Shown here: one piece after another, positions 46,826 to 58,689 of the stretch
Layout of the letters: the number at the start of each line of letters is the position of its first letter
Numbering within the stretch: the first letter of the stretch is position 1
Assembly (NCBI RefSeq): GCF_932294415.1
Contig: NC_065536.1
Coordinates: 3,534,001 to 3,598,000, forward strand
From: Quercus robur
Lineage: Eukaryota; Streptophyta; Magnoliopsida; Fagales; Fagaceae
Direction: 5' to 3'
DNA length: 64,000 bases
The notes under the pieces: generated by a model
Told to the model about the DNA's origin: nothing
What the model saw: the letters and a program-made list of their open reading frames with translations, nothing else
Databases searched by the model: none
Position numbers and translations under genes: made by a program

Positions 46826-47797
46826 TAACAATTGAAACAAAAACCATCAAAAGTCAAAAGCAAATTTAATAACATATGCAATAAAAGTGTAAAATAATTT
46901 TATGTTTAAATAAATTGAAATATTTTTTAATTTACTAATGTAATATATTCATATTTTAAATTTTACAAACATGGGCACCATAAAGAAAACCATTAGCACT
47001 AGGTTATCAAATGAACATTTTGTACAATGTCATTAAACAAATTTTTTTTTTTTTTAGGATTCAACAAAGTATTTTTTTAGAAGAATTAAACAGAGTATAA
47101 ATAGAGTAAATTGATTTATTTTCATATATTTATTATTTCTAAGGTTTTTTCATGTGCCAATCCCTTGAGAAGGAATGAAAATTCTATGAAAAATGTTAAA
47201 GTATTACAAATATTACAAGTTTTACTGTATTAAATTTATAAAGTGATGTGATAATGAATGTGATTGGTGGACTTCAACTATTTCATAAATAAATGTTTGA
47301 ATTCTCTTTTGTGAAACTTTTATTCATTTAACCTTCCACCTCATCAAATATTTTGCATTTATGTCAATGTATTAATTAATTTTCATGAATTAATTGAAGT
47401 AAATATATTTTTTTCTCATGTATTAATTATTCATAATTGGGCATTAATTGCTTATATAAAAATAATTTATATGGTTATTTTTATAAAATTTATATAGCAA
47501 ATTTTTTTTTTTGGAATACTTAATTATAATTGAGAATAAAAATATAATTATAATTTTTTTTGAGAATGAAAATATAATTATAATTAAGCTTAAATTAGTG
47601 AAAATAATTAAATATTTGTCAATTTACTTAAGCAATTGGTTTATAGTTTTACTATCATTTTTTTCTAATAACATGTATATATAATTGAAGTTGATTCCCA
47701 AAATATTATAGCACATAATAAGTACTATCCATGAGATATGATATTATTTCTTACAAAATATTTTAAAATACTCGCACATCACGAGTACATCAACTAG
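46826..47797 (+). mobile_element. Non-autonomous Helitron-like element, 3' end at 47794-47797
   Basis: 3' hairpin ACTCG-CACATCA-CGAGT (47770-47786) followed 7 nt later by CTAG and then T, as expected for a Helitron end inserted in AT. Related to the copy ending at 46195; 5' boundary not determined. Confidence 0.5.
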
Positions 47798-47969
47798 TAG
47801 GTTAACTTGGCATGTCAAATGAAGGAAATGAGTTTCTATCTTTATACATGCACATAACTACTCCATAAAATTTTATTTAGAAAAAAAAAAAAAAAAAAAA
47901 AAAAAAGAAAAGAAGGAAAGAAAGAAAATATTCTAATAGAGATATGTAAGAACAAGGCAACCTTCTGTG

Positions 47970-48107
47970 CCATGTGGGGCCCAACAAGTGTCCATAAATA
48001 ATGACCCCTTCGGAGGATTGGAAGTTGTAACTAGCTCTTGAATTTTCTATCATCCAATTCAAAATACCCTTCCTTGGAGAGTCTGCCAATTACCTCATAG
48101 TGTCGAC
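47970..48107 (+). promoter_or_regulatory. Proximal promoter and leader of nicotianamine synthase
   Basis: A block GTGGGGCCCAACAAGTGTCC followed by ATAAATAATGACCCCTTCGG (TATA-like ATAAATAA near 47995) is conserved as repeated copies upstream of the pseudogene at 55353. The leader words TACCTCATAGTGTCGACATG just before ATG are also kept in both pseudogenes. Function inferred from position and conservation only. Confidence 0.5.
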
Positions 48108-49061
48108 ATGGGTTGCCAGGATGAGCCTTTGGTACAAAAAGTCTGGGAGTTGTATGAGCAAATCTCAAGCCTTGAGAGCCTCAAACCTTCCAAAGATGTC
48201 AACATGATCTTCACAAAACTTGTGCTCACATGCACGCCACCAAATCCAATTGATGTAACCAAGCTGTGCAAAAAGGTGCAAGAAATGAGGTCAAAGCTCA
48301 TTAGGCTTTGTGGTGAGGCTGAGGGACATTTGGAGAGTCATTACTCTACCATTTTAGGCTCATATGAAAACCCACTTGACCATCTCAATATTTTTCCTTA
48401 CTATTCTAATTACCTCAAGCTTAGCCTCCTTGAATTCAATATCCTTAGCCAACACTACACCCATGTCCCTAGCAAAATTGCCTTTGTGGGCTCAGGTCCC
48501 CTTCCTCTTACCTCAATTGTCTTGGCCTCCAAACACCTTACCAATACCACCTTTCACAACTATGATATTGACCCTTTGGCCAATTCACAGGCTATTGGCT
48601 TATTTTCATCTGATTCTGACTTATCCAAAAGAATGTTCTTCCATACCAATGATATAATGAATGTAACTAATGACTTAAAAGATTATGAAGTTGTTTTCTT
48701 GGCAGCTCTAGTTGGCATGGACAAAGAGGACAAGGTTAAAGTCGTTGATCATTTGGCTAAGTACATGGCTCCAGGAGCTCTTTTGATGCTGAGAAGCGCA
48801 CATGGGGCTCGCGCTTTTCTCTATCCAGTGATTGATCCTCGCGATCTTCGTGGATTCGAGTTTCTCTCAGTGTTTCATCCCACTGATGAGATTATTAACT
48901 CAGTTGTCATTGCACGTAAGTATGCAATGCCTACACACTCACTTGAGAAAGGTCTCGGCCTCATTATACTGCCTAACAAGTGTGCTGAGATCCAAGCCTT
49001 CAATCACTTCAACCAAGGCAATATGATTGAGGAATTGGCCATTGAGGACAAACTCTCATAA
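48108..49061 (+). CDS. NAS: Nicotianamine synthase, complete, single exon
   Basis: Condenses three molecules of S-adenosylmethionine into nicotianamine, the chelator that moves iron, zinc and copper inside plants. At 317 residues it has the usual length for the family. It starts MGCQDEPLVQKVWELYEQIS, with LNIFPYYSNYLKLS near 93-106, the SAM-binding loop FVGSGPLPLTS near 126-136, the acidic NYDIDPLANS near 151-160, and the conserved YMAPGALLMLRSAHGARAFL near 219-238. No intron, as is normal for this family. Members are typically induced by iron status through bHLH factors; I see no motif that proves it here. Two decayed copies follow downstream in the same orientation (52137 and 55353), so this is the surviving member of a tandem array. 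Confidence 0.96.
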   Translation: MGCQDEPLVQKVWELYEQISSLESLKPSKDVNMIFTKLVLTCTPPNPIDVTKLCKKVQEMRSKLIRLCGEAEGHLESHYSTILGSYENPLDHLNIFPYYSNYLKLSLLEFNILSQHYTHVPSKIAFVGSGPLPLTSIVLASKHLTNTTFHNYDIDPLANSQAIGLFSSDSDLSKRMFFHTNDIMNVTNDLKDYEVVFLAALVGMDKEDKVKVVDHLAKYMAPGALLMLRSAHGARAFLYPVIDPRDLRGFEFLSVFHPTDEIINSVVIARKYAMPTHSLEKGLGLIILPNKCAEIQAFNHFNQGNMIEELAIEDKLS

Positions 49062-52000
49062 ACTCATTATACATCTTTCTTTCTTCAAGATATCTATCTA
49101 TATGTGTTGCTGCACATGGTAATTTAGTCATGAAATTGCTCTTTTTTTTGTTTTCTTTTTTTCTTTTTTCATTATGTTGGTGCATGTCTAACTTGTTTAC
49201 CTCCTACAAAGATGTTTCTATTTTGTGTTCTGGCATCTTCTATTGTTGAAACGGAAGCTCTGATCGATACCAGTTTGTTGTGAGAAAGGGCTTCTAGAAG
49301 ACTTCTCCAAATAAGAAGGGTTCAACTCCAATCTGTGTTTCCTTTATTAGTTTTCCATGTATAATCTAGAAAAAAGTTCACAAGCTGTGGCAGCTAAAAA
49401 ATGCATATGTATGAAGAAAGAGTTTTATTTATTTGATTGTTGTATTTTCTTGTTTTCTCTAATTTCATAGTTCCTTGCTTTCGATTTGAAGACTTCTAAA
49501 TAAGCTTACAAGTGCCTTGCACAATGCTTACTTTGACCTTAATTCTTTGGCCCCAATTAGTTAAGAAGAAAAGGTCTAATTCACCACTGTGGTCTATGCT
49601 GATAATTGGCCTGAAAAGACATATTTAGCTGATATTATGCCTTCTATCTACATCTTCTCATTCTAGGTAATTCAATTTTACGTTTCTTTTTTGATGTCCA
49701 AATGAGGATTACATTTTTTGTGGTGATATAAGTGAGTGGAGGTTATCAGCGAAAGGAAAGTAGACAAAAAGGCCAATTGAGAGAGACCCTTTTTTTGGTT
49801 GGGCTAGGCAAATCATATCTTTTGAGTTATTACTAGTGCAATAACATGTATTATTGTGCCTATCTTCTTCTGTCAATCCGATAGTAAGTTGTTTGTGAAA
49901 GCAACAGTGCTTTTTATTTATTTTTGAGTTTCAGTTTCAGTAGCTCCAAGAGGTGAATGGTTGATACTATTTGGTTAGTGTCCATACCCTTACACCCTAA
50001 AACTAAAACTACAGGGACACATTCTATTTAACAAACTTTTTTTATACCACCTTTCACAACTATGATATCAAGGTTCTGCCTGTTTTTGTTTACAATATGA
50101 CCGAAGAATAAATTGTACCAATTATTTTGGACTTGGCATGTCAGATTGTAACAGTGAAATTGAAGTAATACATGATAAATGAAAACTATGGAAACTTTAG
50201 TTTACTCTCAAGAAAACACTTACGATAAAATTAGAAACATTTAGATTTGAACTCAAGTCCAACCACTCTTGATGTCTAGATAAGTTGTTGTGTTTCAAAA
50301 GCTTAAGCTTTATCACTCAACATTTTCTAACACACATAAAATGATAATGCCGGTTAAGTATCTTATGTATGGTAATTTTTTTTGAGAAGATTAAGTATGG
50401 TAATTTAAGTTCTCTAATTAAATGCAACTACATATGTGACTATAATGATCAACACAGTACAAAATATGTTATCTTAATTCATTCATTAATGTAGACACAT
50501 AATTGAATTTAATTAAATAACCTATTGTATAACACTAAATAATCACACCTAAATTTTATTTTTTATTTTTTGGATTTTTGGTGATAAGTAGACAGGTAAT
50601 AATTCGCAGAAGTACAATTGATGCACCATTGGGCTTTGAATTTCTGATCTTCATGTTTGCAAACTTTCGCCTAATGATTGACTACCAGTTTAATGGTCAA
50701 AAGACTCGTTTTTATAGACTCAAACTCATACCATGAGGTCCAAATTATAAGTAAAATTTGTAATAGCTGAAAGGATCCTAAATACTTTTCTACAAGGAGG
50801 GCAAAAGAATAGTAACCTCACGTAGAAATTTTTTAAACATTACACATCCTCAAGATTTATCTGTGCTGCCCAATGACCTAGTCAAAATGCTTTTTTTTTT
50901 TTTTTTTTTTGGGTGCGTCCATAGCTCACTACGCGACATGTGGTGAGTCTAAACTTAAAACTAGTACAGGGAATGGTTGTAATTGCATCAACTAATCTGT
51001 ATCAAGCTCTAATTTATAAACCCAAAAAAAAAAAAAAAGGTTCTATTAACTTGGATTTGTATTCGAGAAAGGAGGCAAAAGTGTTAATATAGATACCTTA
51101 AAGAATCCCTACAAAAATAAACTTCCATTTTTGAAAAAAATATAATATATATTTATTTTTGTGGGAAAAGAAAAAAAAAAAGCAATTAATGTTTTAACAG
51201 CTTTTTTTCATTTCCCATTAAAGTAATGTTAAAACTTTATTTAACTAGATTCTTAATGAATGCCCTAAGCCCTAAGGGCACTCGTTAGCATTTTCCTTTA
51301 TTTTTTATATCATGGTTAACTATTTGGCTATAAGCCACATCTAGTTTGCCAAGTCCCTCAACGAATTTAAGTGAATTAGAACTTTGAGAAATATTGGCTG
51401 TAGAAAGTTTAAAATTAATTTGACCAAGATATTAGAAAACTATAAGAAGAGTTTAGAGTGTCTATATTCATTATAGTGTTTATATTCTTTATAATTAGCA
51501 TCTTAATGAATATTTTATATATTAAAAAGAGCTCTTCTTTTTTATTTTCCCTTTTTTTTTTAAATAGTCAGTCGACATTAATATAAACATTATATCACAT
51601 GGATATATATTGGGTTTTTTTTTTAATGAATATATTTATGGTTCAAATTCTTCCTTACCCAACTATTATATTAAAAAAAAAAAATAAATAAAACTGTTCT
51701 GATTTTGGCAAGTTGAACAAGGTTACAAAACTTTAATTCCAAAACTTTGTGATGGACACCAAATTAAAAAAAAAAAAAAAATCATATTAAAAAAATTTGA
51801 GATCGTCTTCATAACCTAAAAAAAAGTGTAAATTCTGAAAACAAATGTATCTCTGTTTAGGACAAGAAATTGTCTTTAACTTTACTGTATCATTTAATGA
51901 TTACCCTAAAGATTCACCTTGAAATTGTCTAAAATAAGAGAATTATTTGTGCTTGTATATTATAGTAAAGTGCTCTAAGAGATCAAGACATCGATCTTAA

Positions 52001-52136
52001 TGACAGAATAATAATAATAATCATAATAATAAAGAATGGTAAGCCTCACTAGTGTGTATGTTTGCAATAACATTCCATAGAAGTTCTTGTTGCAAAGGGT
52101 GCAAAGATGTCGACATACTTCTTAGTCAGTCTCCCC
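49062..52136. other. Intergenic within the NAS array
   Basis: The first kilobase (49080-50080) is related to the 3' flank of the first pseudogene (52680-53770): both carry TGCATGTCTAACTTGTT and further collinear stretches, so the duplicated unit included about 1 kb downstream. The rest is AT-rich with long T and A runs (50891-50910, 51026-51038) and a MITE piece at 51225-51300. Confidence 0.6.
50363..50406 (-). mobile_element. Micro-insertion with 16-bp target duplication
   Basis: TTATGTATGGTAATTT (50363-50378) and TTAAGTATGGTAATTT (50391-50406), 15 of 16 identical, enclose a short T run plus GAGAAGA. Confidence 0.5.
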
Positions 52137-52676
52137 CATAACCTCATAGTGTCGACATAGGGTGCAAAGATGTCGACATACTCTTTGTACAACCTGTGCA
52201 GATTGCTTTTAAATATATATGGAGAGGCATCTCTTAACTTGAAATGAAAACCCACTTGACCAATATCTCAATATTTTCCCTCGCTATTTCAGTTCTTTCA
52301 AGTTTAGCATCCTTGAACTTAAACTCACCATTCCCTTATCAAATTCATTATGTTCTTCCATAATAGTTATATAACGAATGTTATTCATTTGGCTAATTAC
52401 ATGGCTCCTGGATCTTTTTTTGATGCTCATGGGGGGTTTTGGTTTTATTGATTCTTTTGTGATCTTCTTTGGTTGAGGTTCTTTTGGTGTTTCATTTTCA
52501 TCCCGCTGATGATGAGGTTATTACTTAACTCAGTTGTTACTTTGCCAAAATATTCAATGCCTTGGTCCCATGTTACTGCCTAGTGACAAGAGCTCTTAGA
52601 TCAGAGGCTTCAGTGATCTCAACCATGGGAATATGTTTGAGGATCAACTGGCCATTGAGGTGCAACTCTCATCAAT
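52137..52676 (+). pseudogene. Nicotianamine synthase pseudogene 1, heavily decayed
   Basis: Recognisable pieces in order: the leader word CCTCATAGTGTCGACATA, AAAACCCACTTGACCA with CTCAATATTTTCCCTCG, TACATGGCTCCTGGATC, TTAACTCAGTTGTTAC and the C-terminal GGCCATTGAGGTGCAACTCTC. Most of the N-terminal third and the SAM-binding region are deleted and stops occur throughout. Its leader has been locally repeated (GGGTGCAAAGATGTCGACATAC twice, near 52096 and 52159). Confidence 0.85.
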
Positions 52677-53779
52677 TATGTCTTTTTGTGATGCTCTCTA
52701 CATGAGAATAGGGTCATGAAAATTACTTCTTTGATTTGTTCGTGCATGTCTAACTTGTTCACCGACTGCAAAACATTGCATTTTTTTTTTTTTTTTTGTC
52801 TTCTTGCAGCTATAATTTCATGACATAAAAAGGGTTCAATCTGTTTTTTCCACAAATTTTCTCCATCTAGTTAACTTAGTAACCTATGCATCTAGAAAAA
52901 AAGTTCACATGTACCATGACATTATGCACATATATGCGTGCAAGCTTGTTCTTTAGCTTGTTTCATCCTCTTGCTAAGGTCGTATTGTCAAATTTCATAG
53001 ATTCCTTAAGAGTAAGGTTTTGTATAATTTTTCCAACGCTTACATAGACTTGACAGCTAAATTGGAATGCCTAGCAAGAAATTTATATTTTGACTTCCAA
53101 TTTAAAAACTTTAATTAAGTTAAGAAGAAAGGGTCTATAATCCTCAATATGTCATCAGTGCTGACGCTTGGCTGGCCCAATTGTTTAGTTGATAGCATGC
53201 CCTCTATCTTTTATATTTTTCATTTGAATTCAATGTTTCTTTTATGTCATTTTGGATAACATGTCTTGTTGTCATGGTACTGCAAGAGAGAAGAGAGGGG
53301 TGGTGGTGGTGGTCCATTTTTGTTGGCTTTTGCAGTCATGATTTCCCAGTTATTACTAGGGCAATCATAATTTGTATCATTGGCTTTCTTTCTTCATTTG
53401 TTAATATCTAAGTTATATGGGAAAGCAACAATTCTTGGTTGTCATGTTGTCCATCTGTGACTATATCCAAGAGTTGGATGGCACTAAGTGTATAGTCCAA
53501 ACTCTACTCCTATTGTTTTTTCCTATCACATCCAATCTGTAGCATTGCTGTCAAAAATCTTGAAGCTCCCATATTGAATGCATAAAAAAAAAATTTGGGT
53601 TATAAGAAAATGTCCATTAATAGCGGTTTAATTTTCTAGGATGAATTGGAGGTAAAAAAGGGTTACTGGTGGGGAAACATTAGAAAGTGCCATTTCATGA
53701 GCTACAAGGTTCTTGGCAGGTTTTATCTATTTCTAACATTTCACAAACTTGACTAACATCAACATCAAGGTCCTATCTA

Positions 53780-54560
53780 TTTCTATATAATTTATGAACA
53801 AAGACTAAGTTGCATATTCAATTAAACACAGACTCTATTTATAATAGGCTAGCTAATTGTAATAGATTTAAGTTTCAAAACATGTCCAAGTGTAACATTA
53901 ATCTTATGTGGAAAATTCTTACTAATACAGTAACTTTGCACCCTTAAGATCTGTATGTGCCTGTGCCTTTACAAAAAGCTTTAATTTGGTGTGTTATGGC
54001 AGAAATCCTAATTAGCCACTTTTATTCATTGATTAAAAACAATTTTCTTTCTCCTTTTTATTGGTATACACTAGAAACAACATTGCATAATATTTGCATT
54101 ACATGATTAATTAAGTCAGCTGAATATTAGTTCAAACATAAATCAAAGCATGTAGAATTAGAGATTCCATCATCTGAGGTGCATAATATCATCTTTTTAG
54201 TAACACAAGGAAGCTCTTTTTTTTTTTTTTTCTTTTTTTTTTCTTTTTTTAAGCACAATCTTCACATACACTTATCCTATATATACACAATTAACATTCT
54301 TCTTTAAATCCATTATACACATTCTTGAATTTAGAGATCCATCATTTGAGACATGCTAAGATTTTAGCGTCCACAATACAAGTTGGAGAGACCCCAATTC
54401 TCAGTTAAGTAAGCCCTGCTGCCAGCTTCCTCCCAAACAAAAAGGGAAACAAAACGATGATAAGATAACAAAATAAAAACCTTGGGATGATTAATATTTA
54501 ACCGACATTATTAAGTGCACGTATACACTTTCACTATTTCAAAGGCTTTAACAATATCAT
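53780..54560. other. Intergenic, nothing recognised
   Basis: AT-rich, with a broken T run at 54213-54250. No coding similarity seen. Confidence 0.5.
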
Positions 54561-54782
54561 ATTCAATTAAAAAACAACCACATCATCTAAAGTTTGATGA
54601 TTCATTCAAAGTTAGATCCACAATTTCTATATATATAATTACGTATGGAAGAAGTTAATCTTCTATGCTTGTATTCAATTAAAAAACAACCACATCATCC
54701 AAAGTTTGTCAAGTCAGACAAAGTCAGATTCACAATTGATACATATATAATTACGTATGAAAGAAGTTAATCTTCTGTGCAT
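54561..54782. repeat. Tandem duplication, two units of about 112 bp
   Basis: ATTCAATTAAAAAACAACCA and CATCATC(T/C)AAAGTTTG through TATATAATTACGTATG(G/A)AAGAAGTTAATC recur at 54561 and 54673. Confidence 0.85.
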
Positions 54783-55260
54783 ATGATTAGGCCCACATAT
54801 GCCTTTAAATAATGGACCTTTTTTTTTCATAAACGTCAATGTTATATAATCAAGAAGAAAGAACATGGCAATCTACCTTACAAGCATCCATGAGGACAAC
54901 TGGTAGGCTGTGTTTATTGAACAAAAGGACTGAACAATATTAATGGAGAGCTTTGCAGTGACGTGAGCAACTGTATTGAGCGACTGTATTACAATCTCTC
55001 TTGACCCAATTAAAAAGACAAGACCCAAGAGTACTAAATAATGGACCTTTTGAGGGCAATAGATTGTCTCTAAGTTAAACTTGAATGTTATGTTTTCAAT
55101 AATTATGAATGAATGAAGTTAATCTTCTCTTCGTATGATTGGGCCACAAATGCAGTTAAATAATGAACATGAACGAAGTTAATCTTTTGTGCGTATGATT
55201 GGGCCCACAAATGCTGTCAAATAATGAACCTTTCGAGGGCAATATATTGTCTCTAAGTTA
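54651..55260 (+). repeat. Repeated NAS promoter block upstream of pseudogene 2
   Basis: GAAGTTAATCTT begins blocks at 54651, 54764, 55114 and 55175. The later three continue with a GATTGGGCCCACAAATGC-like word and AAATAATG(G)AACC. The block matches the proximal promoter of the intact NAS gene (GGGGCCCAACAAGTGTCC, then ATAAATAATGACC). It has therefore been multiplied. Confidence 0.7.
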
Positions 55261-55352
55261 GTCCTGAATGGAGTGTTTTAACAAGACCATTCCTTGGAAA
55301 GGCTTGGTGTTGTTGTCTTTGTTTGGAAGCCCTATTACCTCATAGTGTCAAA

Positions 55353-56133
55353 ATGGGCTGGGCTTTTGGTGCAAAAAGTCTGTGAGTCGCATGACTAAAT
55401 CTCGAGCCTTGAGAGTCTAAAGCCCTGCAAAGTTGTCAACTTGCTCTTAACCCAATTTGAGCTCGTATGTATGCCCCCAAGTCCCATTGATGTAACCAAG
55501 TTGTGTAAAAGGATTGCAAGAAAAGAGGTTTAATCCTTTTGGAGAACCATTAAGTACTCTACCATCTTGGGCTCATATGAAAGTCCACTTGACCATCTCA
55601 ATATTTTACCTTAATATTTCAATTACCTCAAGCTTAGCCTCGAGTTCACCGTCCTTAGCCAACACTAATCCCATGTCCCCAAAAAAATTGCCTTTGTTGG
55701 CTCAGGTCCCCTTCCACTTCAAAGGCTATTCACTTAGTTTCATCTAATCCTGACTTATCAAAACGAATGCTTTTCCGTGCCAATGACATAATGGATGTTA
55801 CAACTTACAAATGCTTTGGAAGATTACGAAAGTTGTTTTCTTGGCAGCTTTTGTGGGCATAGACAAGGAGAGGAGAAGGTTCAAAATGTTCATAATTTCG
55901 CTAAGTACGTGGCTCCAGGAGCTCTTTTAATGCTAAGGAGTGCACATGGTGCTCACGCTTTTCTCTATACTGTTATTGGTCCTTGTGATTTTCGAGGTTT
56001 TGAGCTTCTTGCTGTGTGTGAGGTTATTAACTCAGTAATCATTGCGCGCAAATATCCAGAACCTATGCAGTTCTAGGCCCTATGACAATGTGTTTGAGAT
56101 TTAACCCTTCAATCCCTTCAGCCAAGGTTCAGT
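55353..56133 (+). pseudogene. Nicotianamine synthase pseudogene 2, nearly full length
   Basis: Aligns along most of 48108-49061, from ATGGGCTGGGCTTTTGGTGC to the region before the C-terminus. Lesions include an early in-frame stop where the fifth helix begins (GTCGCATGACTAAATC), a deletion after LCGEAE, a deletion of the segment following GSGPLP, a frameshift near TTACAACTTACAAATGC and loss of the last 35 residues. The best-preserved part is 55900-56060 (VAPGALLMLRSAHGAHAFLY). Less diverged than pseudogene 1. Confidence 0.9.
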
Positions 56134-56339
56134 GGACTATTGGACTGGATCATCCTGTTGCTTTTCCTTCATGTATTATTAATTTCTTTACTACTTTCAT
56201 GTATGCTGGCATCTTAAATTTCACTGCATAAAGTAGAAATTGGATCCCTCATTGCTTTTTATTTGTACTACTTGAAAGAACTTTGTGTTTGCATCCTCAA
56301 CTTCAAGCAATAAGAAGTACCTCCTCAATAAGTTTCCGA

Positions 56340-56472
56340 AATTAAGAGGTAACGTTGTTCTAACGTTGTTTGTATTTTTTAGAAATACGTATGGATGAAA
56401 AAATGTGTAAAAATATGTGTAATATTTAAAAAATGAAAACATATGTTTAAACACATGTATCAAACGGGCCCT
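56340..56472. mobile_element. MITE, copy 1 of the AAATATGTGTGGATGAAAAA family
   Basis: Contains GTAACGTTGTT, GTGTAAAAATATGTGTAATA, and ends TTTAAACACATGTATCAAAC followed by GGGCCC. Related to 56990 and 57676. Confidence 0.55.
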
Positions 56473-56989
56473 ATTTTCCTTCCACTATTTTTTTTTTTTT
56501 TTTTCATCTAGTGATATTGTATGTAATGACAGCACTCTTCCATTATAGGTTCCTTCATGCATCCTCATATATATGGACATATTGCCTTTCACGGTTAACT
56601 CCATCGATAAAAACTATCACTTATTTCAAATGTTATAAAAATTTAATCATTTAACCATCATTTCAACACTCTCCCTCACTAAGCAGAGGTAGAGTGGAGA
56701 AAGTAATGCTCTTTATTTGAAAAAGAATTGTTGGCTGGGTCTTGATGTTGGGAAAAAATATTATAGAAGCTAAATTTCAGCAAGCAGATCAGAAATACAA
56801 CCACACAAGAACACAAAGATTTACGTGGAAACTATTTCTCCTCAAAAGAAAAAACTACGGGATAAACTCAGAATGATTTCACTGTATTAAATAGAGATTA
56901 CAACACTTAAAAATACAACGTGAGCAAAAAAAACTCTTTCTTTTCTCTCTTCCTCACGTGTATCTCTCAAAATTTTCTGTTACTCTTTA

Positions 56990-57125
56990 TTAACTCGTTT
57001 GGTAAGAGATTTTTAGTAACGTTGTTGTTTTGTGAAAATATGTGTGCGTGAAAAAGTGTATAAAAATACGTGTAATATTATTTAAACACTAAAAACAGTG
57101 TTTAAACTACAATACCAATCACCCT
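56990..57125. mobile_element. MITE, copy 2 of the same family
   Basis: Starts CTCGTTTGGTAAGAGATTTT, carries GTGAAAATATGTGTGCGTGA and TAAAAATACGTGTAATATTA, ends near AACAGTGTTTAAACTACAAT. Confidence 0.55.
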
Positions 57126-57675
57126 CTATATTTTTATCTTCTCTTTTACTTGCTCTCACTCATGCCGTTCTTCAAAACTGCACTGTCCTCAAGTCTTACT
57201 GGAACTTCTCCTCTTCACTCTTCTTTTCTTCTTGTGCACCAAATGGCCGAATAGCCTCCTTTTATTTCTTCATCTTTTCCTTATTTTCTGCCTTCCACAT
57301 GCTTCATATCAAGTCACACTAAATGCAAGCACACAAGCCATGACTTTTGTACATGATATTAGACAAAAAAGATGAATACAATTCTTCTCTTCAATTGGCC
57401 GAATGTCTTTGTGTTTTCTTTAGCCAATTTGTCTTCTTCCTTCGGCGTGTCCCACACGCTTAATGTCATGTCTCATTAAAAGATATGGTTGGCTTGAGAA
57501 CTTTGGAGCCAAGCTCATTAAATGAGCTATTCCATCAAGAGTGGGATGGAACCCACGTGTACCACACACTCAACACTTGAAGCTCCAATAGTTTCTCCCC
57601 CCAAAAAAAAAAAATAAATAAATAAAAAATAGTCTCACCCTTAAACTTTTCTCCCCAAAATAAAATAAAATAAAA

Positions 57676-57790
57676 AATCTCACCCTTAAACTTGTTTGAT
57701 AAAAGATTTTTAGTAATATTATTTAAATTTTGTAAAAATATGTGTAGATAAAAAAAATGTGTAAAAATACGTGTTGTAGTGACAGTTTTT
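57676..57790. mobile_element. MITE, copy 3 of the same family, shortened
   Basis: Starts AACTTGTTTGATAAAAGATT and carries TAAAAATACGTGTTGTAGTG; its right end runs into the micro-insertion at 57791. Confidence 0.5.
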
Positions 57791-57871
57791 GTTATATAAA
57801 GGGCTTTTTTTTTTTTTGCTGAATTATTTATTTATTTATTTATTATATTTTTAAGTTATATAAAGGGCTTT
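57791..57871 (-). mobile_element. Micro-insertion with 17-bp target duplication
   Basis: GTTATATAAAGGGCTTT at 57791-57807 and 57855-57871, perfect, encloses 47 bp: T run, GCTGAA, then (TTTA)n. Confidence 0.7.
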
Positions 57872-58058
57872 AAATTAAAATTCTTAGCACAATGACAAAA
57901 GCTTCTAATGCTTTGTTTTTAAAGGTATTCAATGTATTCCTAGTCGGTACTGAAATTAGCTTAGGAGATTGTAAGAGCCAGGGATAGAAGGCCAATTGGG
58001 TACTCATTAATTGGATTTGGTGCCCATATTCTCAATTCCTACTGCTGCCTACACGTGC

Positions 58059-58113
58059 ATATATATGCTCCTTCTTTTCTTTTTTTTTGCTGAATATGTA
58101 TATATATGCTCCT
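58059..58113 (-). mobile_element. Micro-insertion with 14-bp target duplication
   Basis: ATATATATGCTCCT at 58059-58072 and 58100-58113, perfect, encloses a T-rich run plus GCTGAATATGT. Confidence 0.65.
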
Positions 58114-58400
58114 GAAGTTAACTTCTAGAAATGTTCTGCTAGATATCAGTATGGGACAAGGTGAATAAGAAGCATGGATCTATTAAAATCTATGCATAAT
58201 ATTTCATCCTATTACCATTGAAGCAACGCATGAATTAATATGAGATGAATGGCGAACCGTTGTAACTCAGCCTATTTTTAGGAAACCTACCAACCACATC
58301 TTATATATCTTATGATGCTAACATATAAGTTTACAATCCACTATATTTGTAGGGAAGATAACATTTTGAGGAAAATTAAATTGCTACCTTAATATAATAT

Positions 58401-58456
58401 ATTGTGATACTACTTTTTTTTTTTTTTTTTTTTTGAGAATCATTATGATACTACTT
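58401..58456 (-). mobile_element. Micro-insertion with 15-bp target duplication
   Basis: ATTGTGATACTACTT (58401-58415) and ATTATGATACTACTT (58442-58456), 14 of 15 identical, enclose a T run plus GAGAATC. Confidence 0.6.
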
Positions 58457-58689
58457 AAAACAAAATGTTTAAGTTTGTAGATTTGGGCTAAACCATGTTA
58501 TATTAATTTTTAAGTATTGTTAAAAAAATTCTTTTTCCATGTGGAATTTTCAATCTCTCTTTCATTAAACGTTGTCCATAAGAACCAAGTATCTACCCCA
58601 CATGCTTATCTCCACGGAACCCTGTATGTCTTCGTTGATCCGATGGAACTTTGCATCGCCATTGGTTTTTCTTTGATCTAACACAATTG

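Noticed and set aside
47531..47585. Micro-insertion with TGAGAAT-AAAATATAATTATAATT repeat
   Set aside because: The repeated word extends 25 bp and leaves only T residues between copies, so simple tandem duplication is as likely.
56750..56990. Possible LTR or internal retrotransposon sequence (AACACAAAGATTTACGTGG)
   Set aside because: Only a vague resemblance to common plant repeats; no ends, primer site or coding sequence visible.
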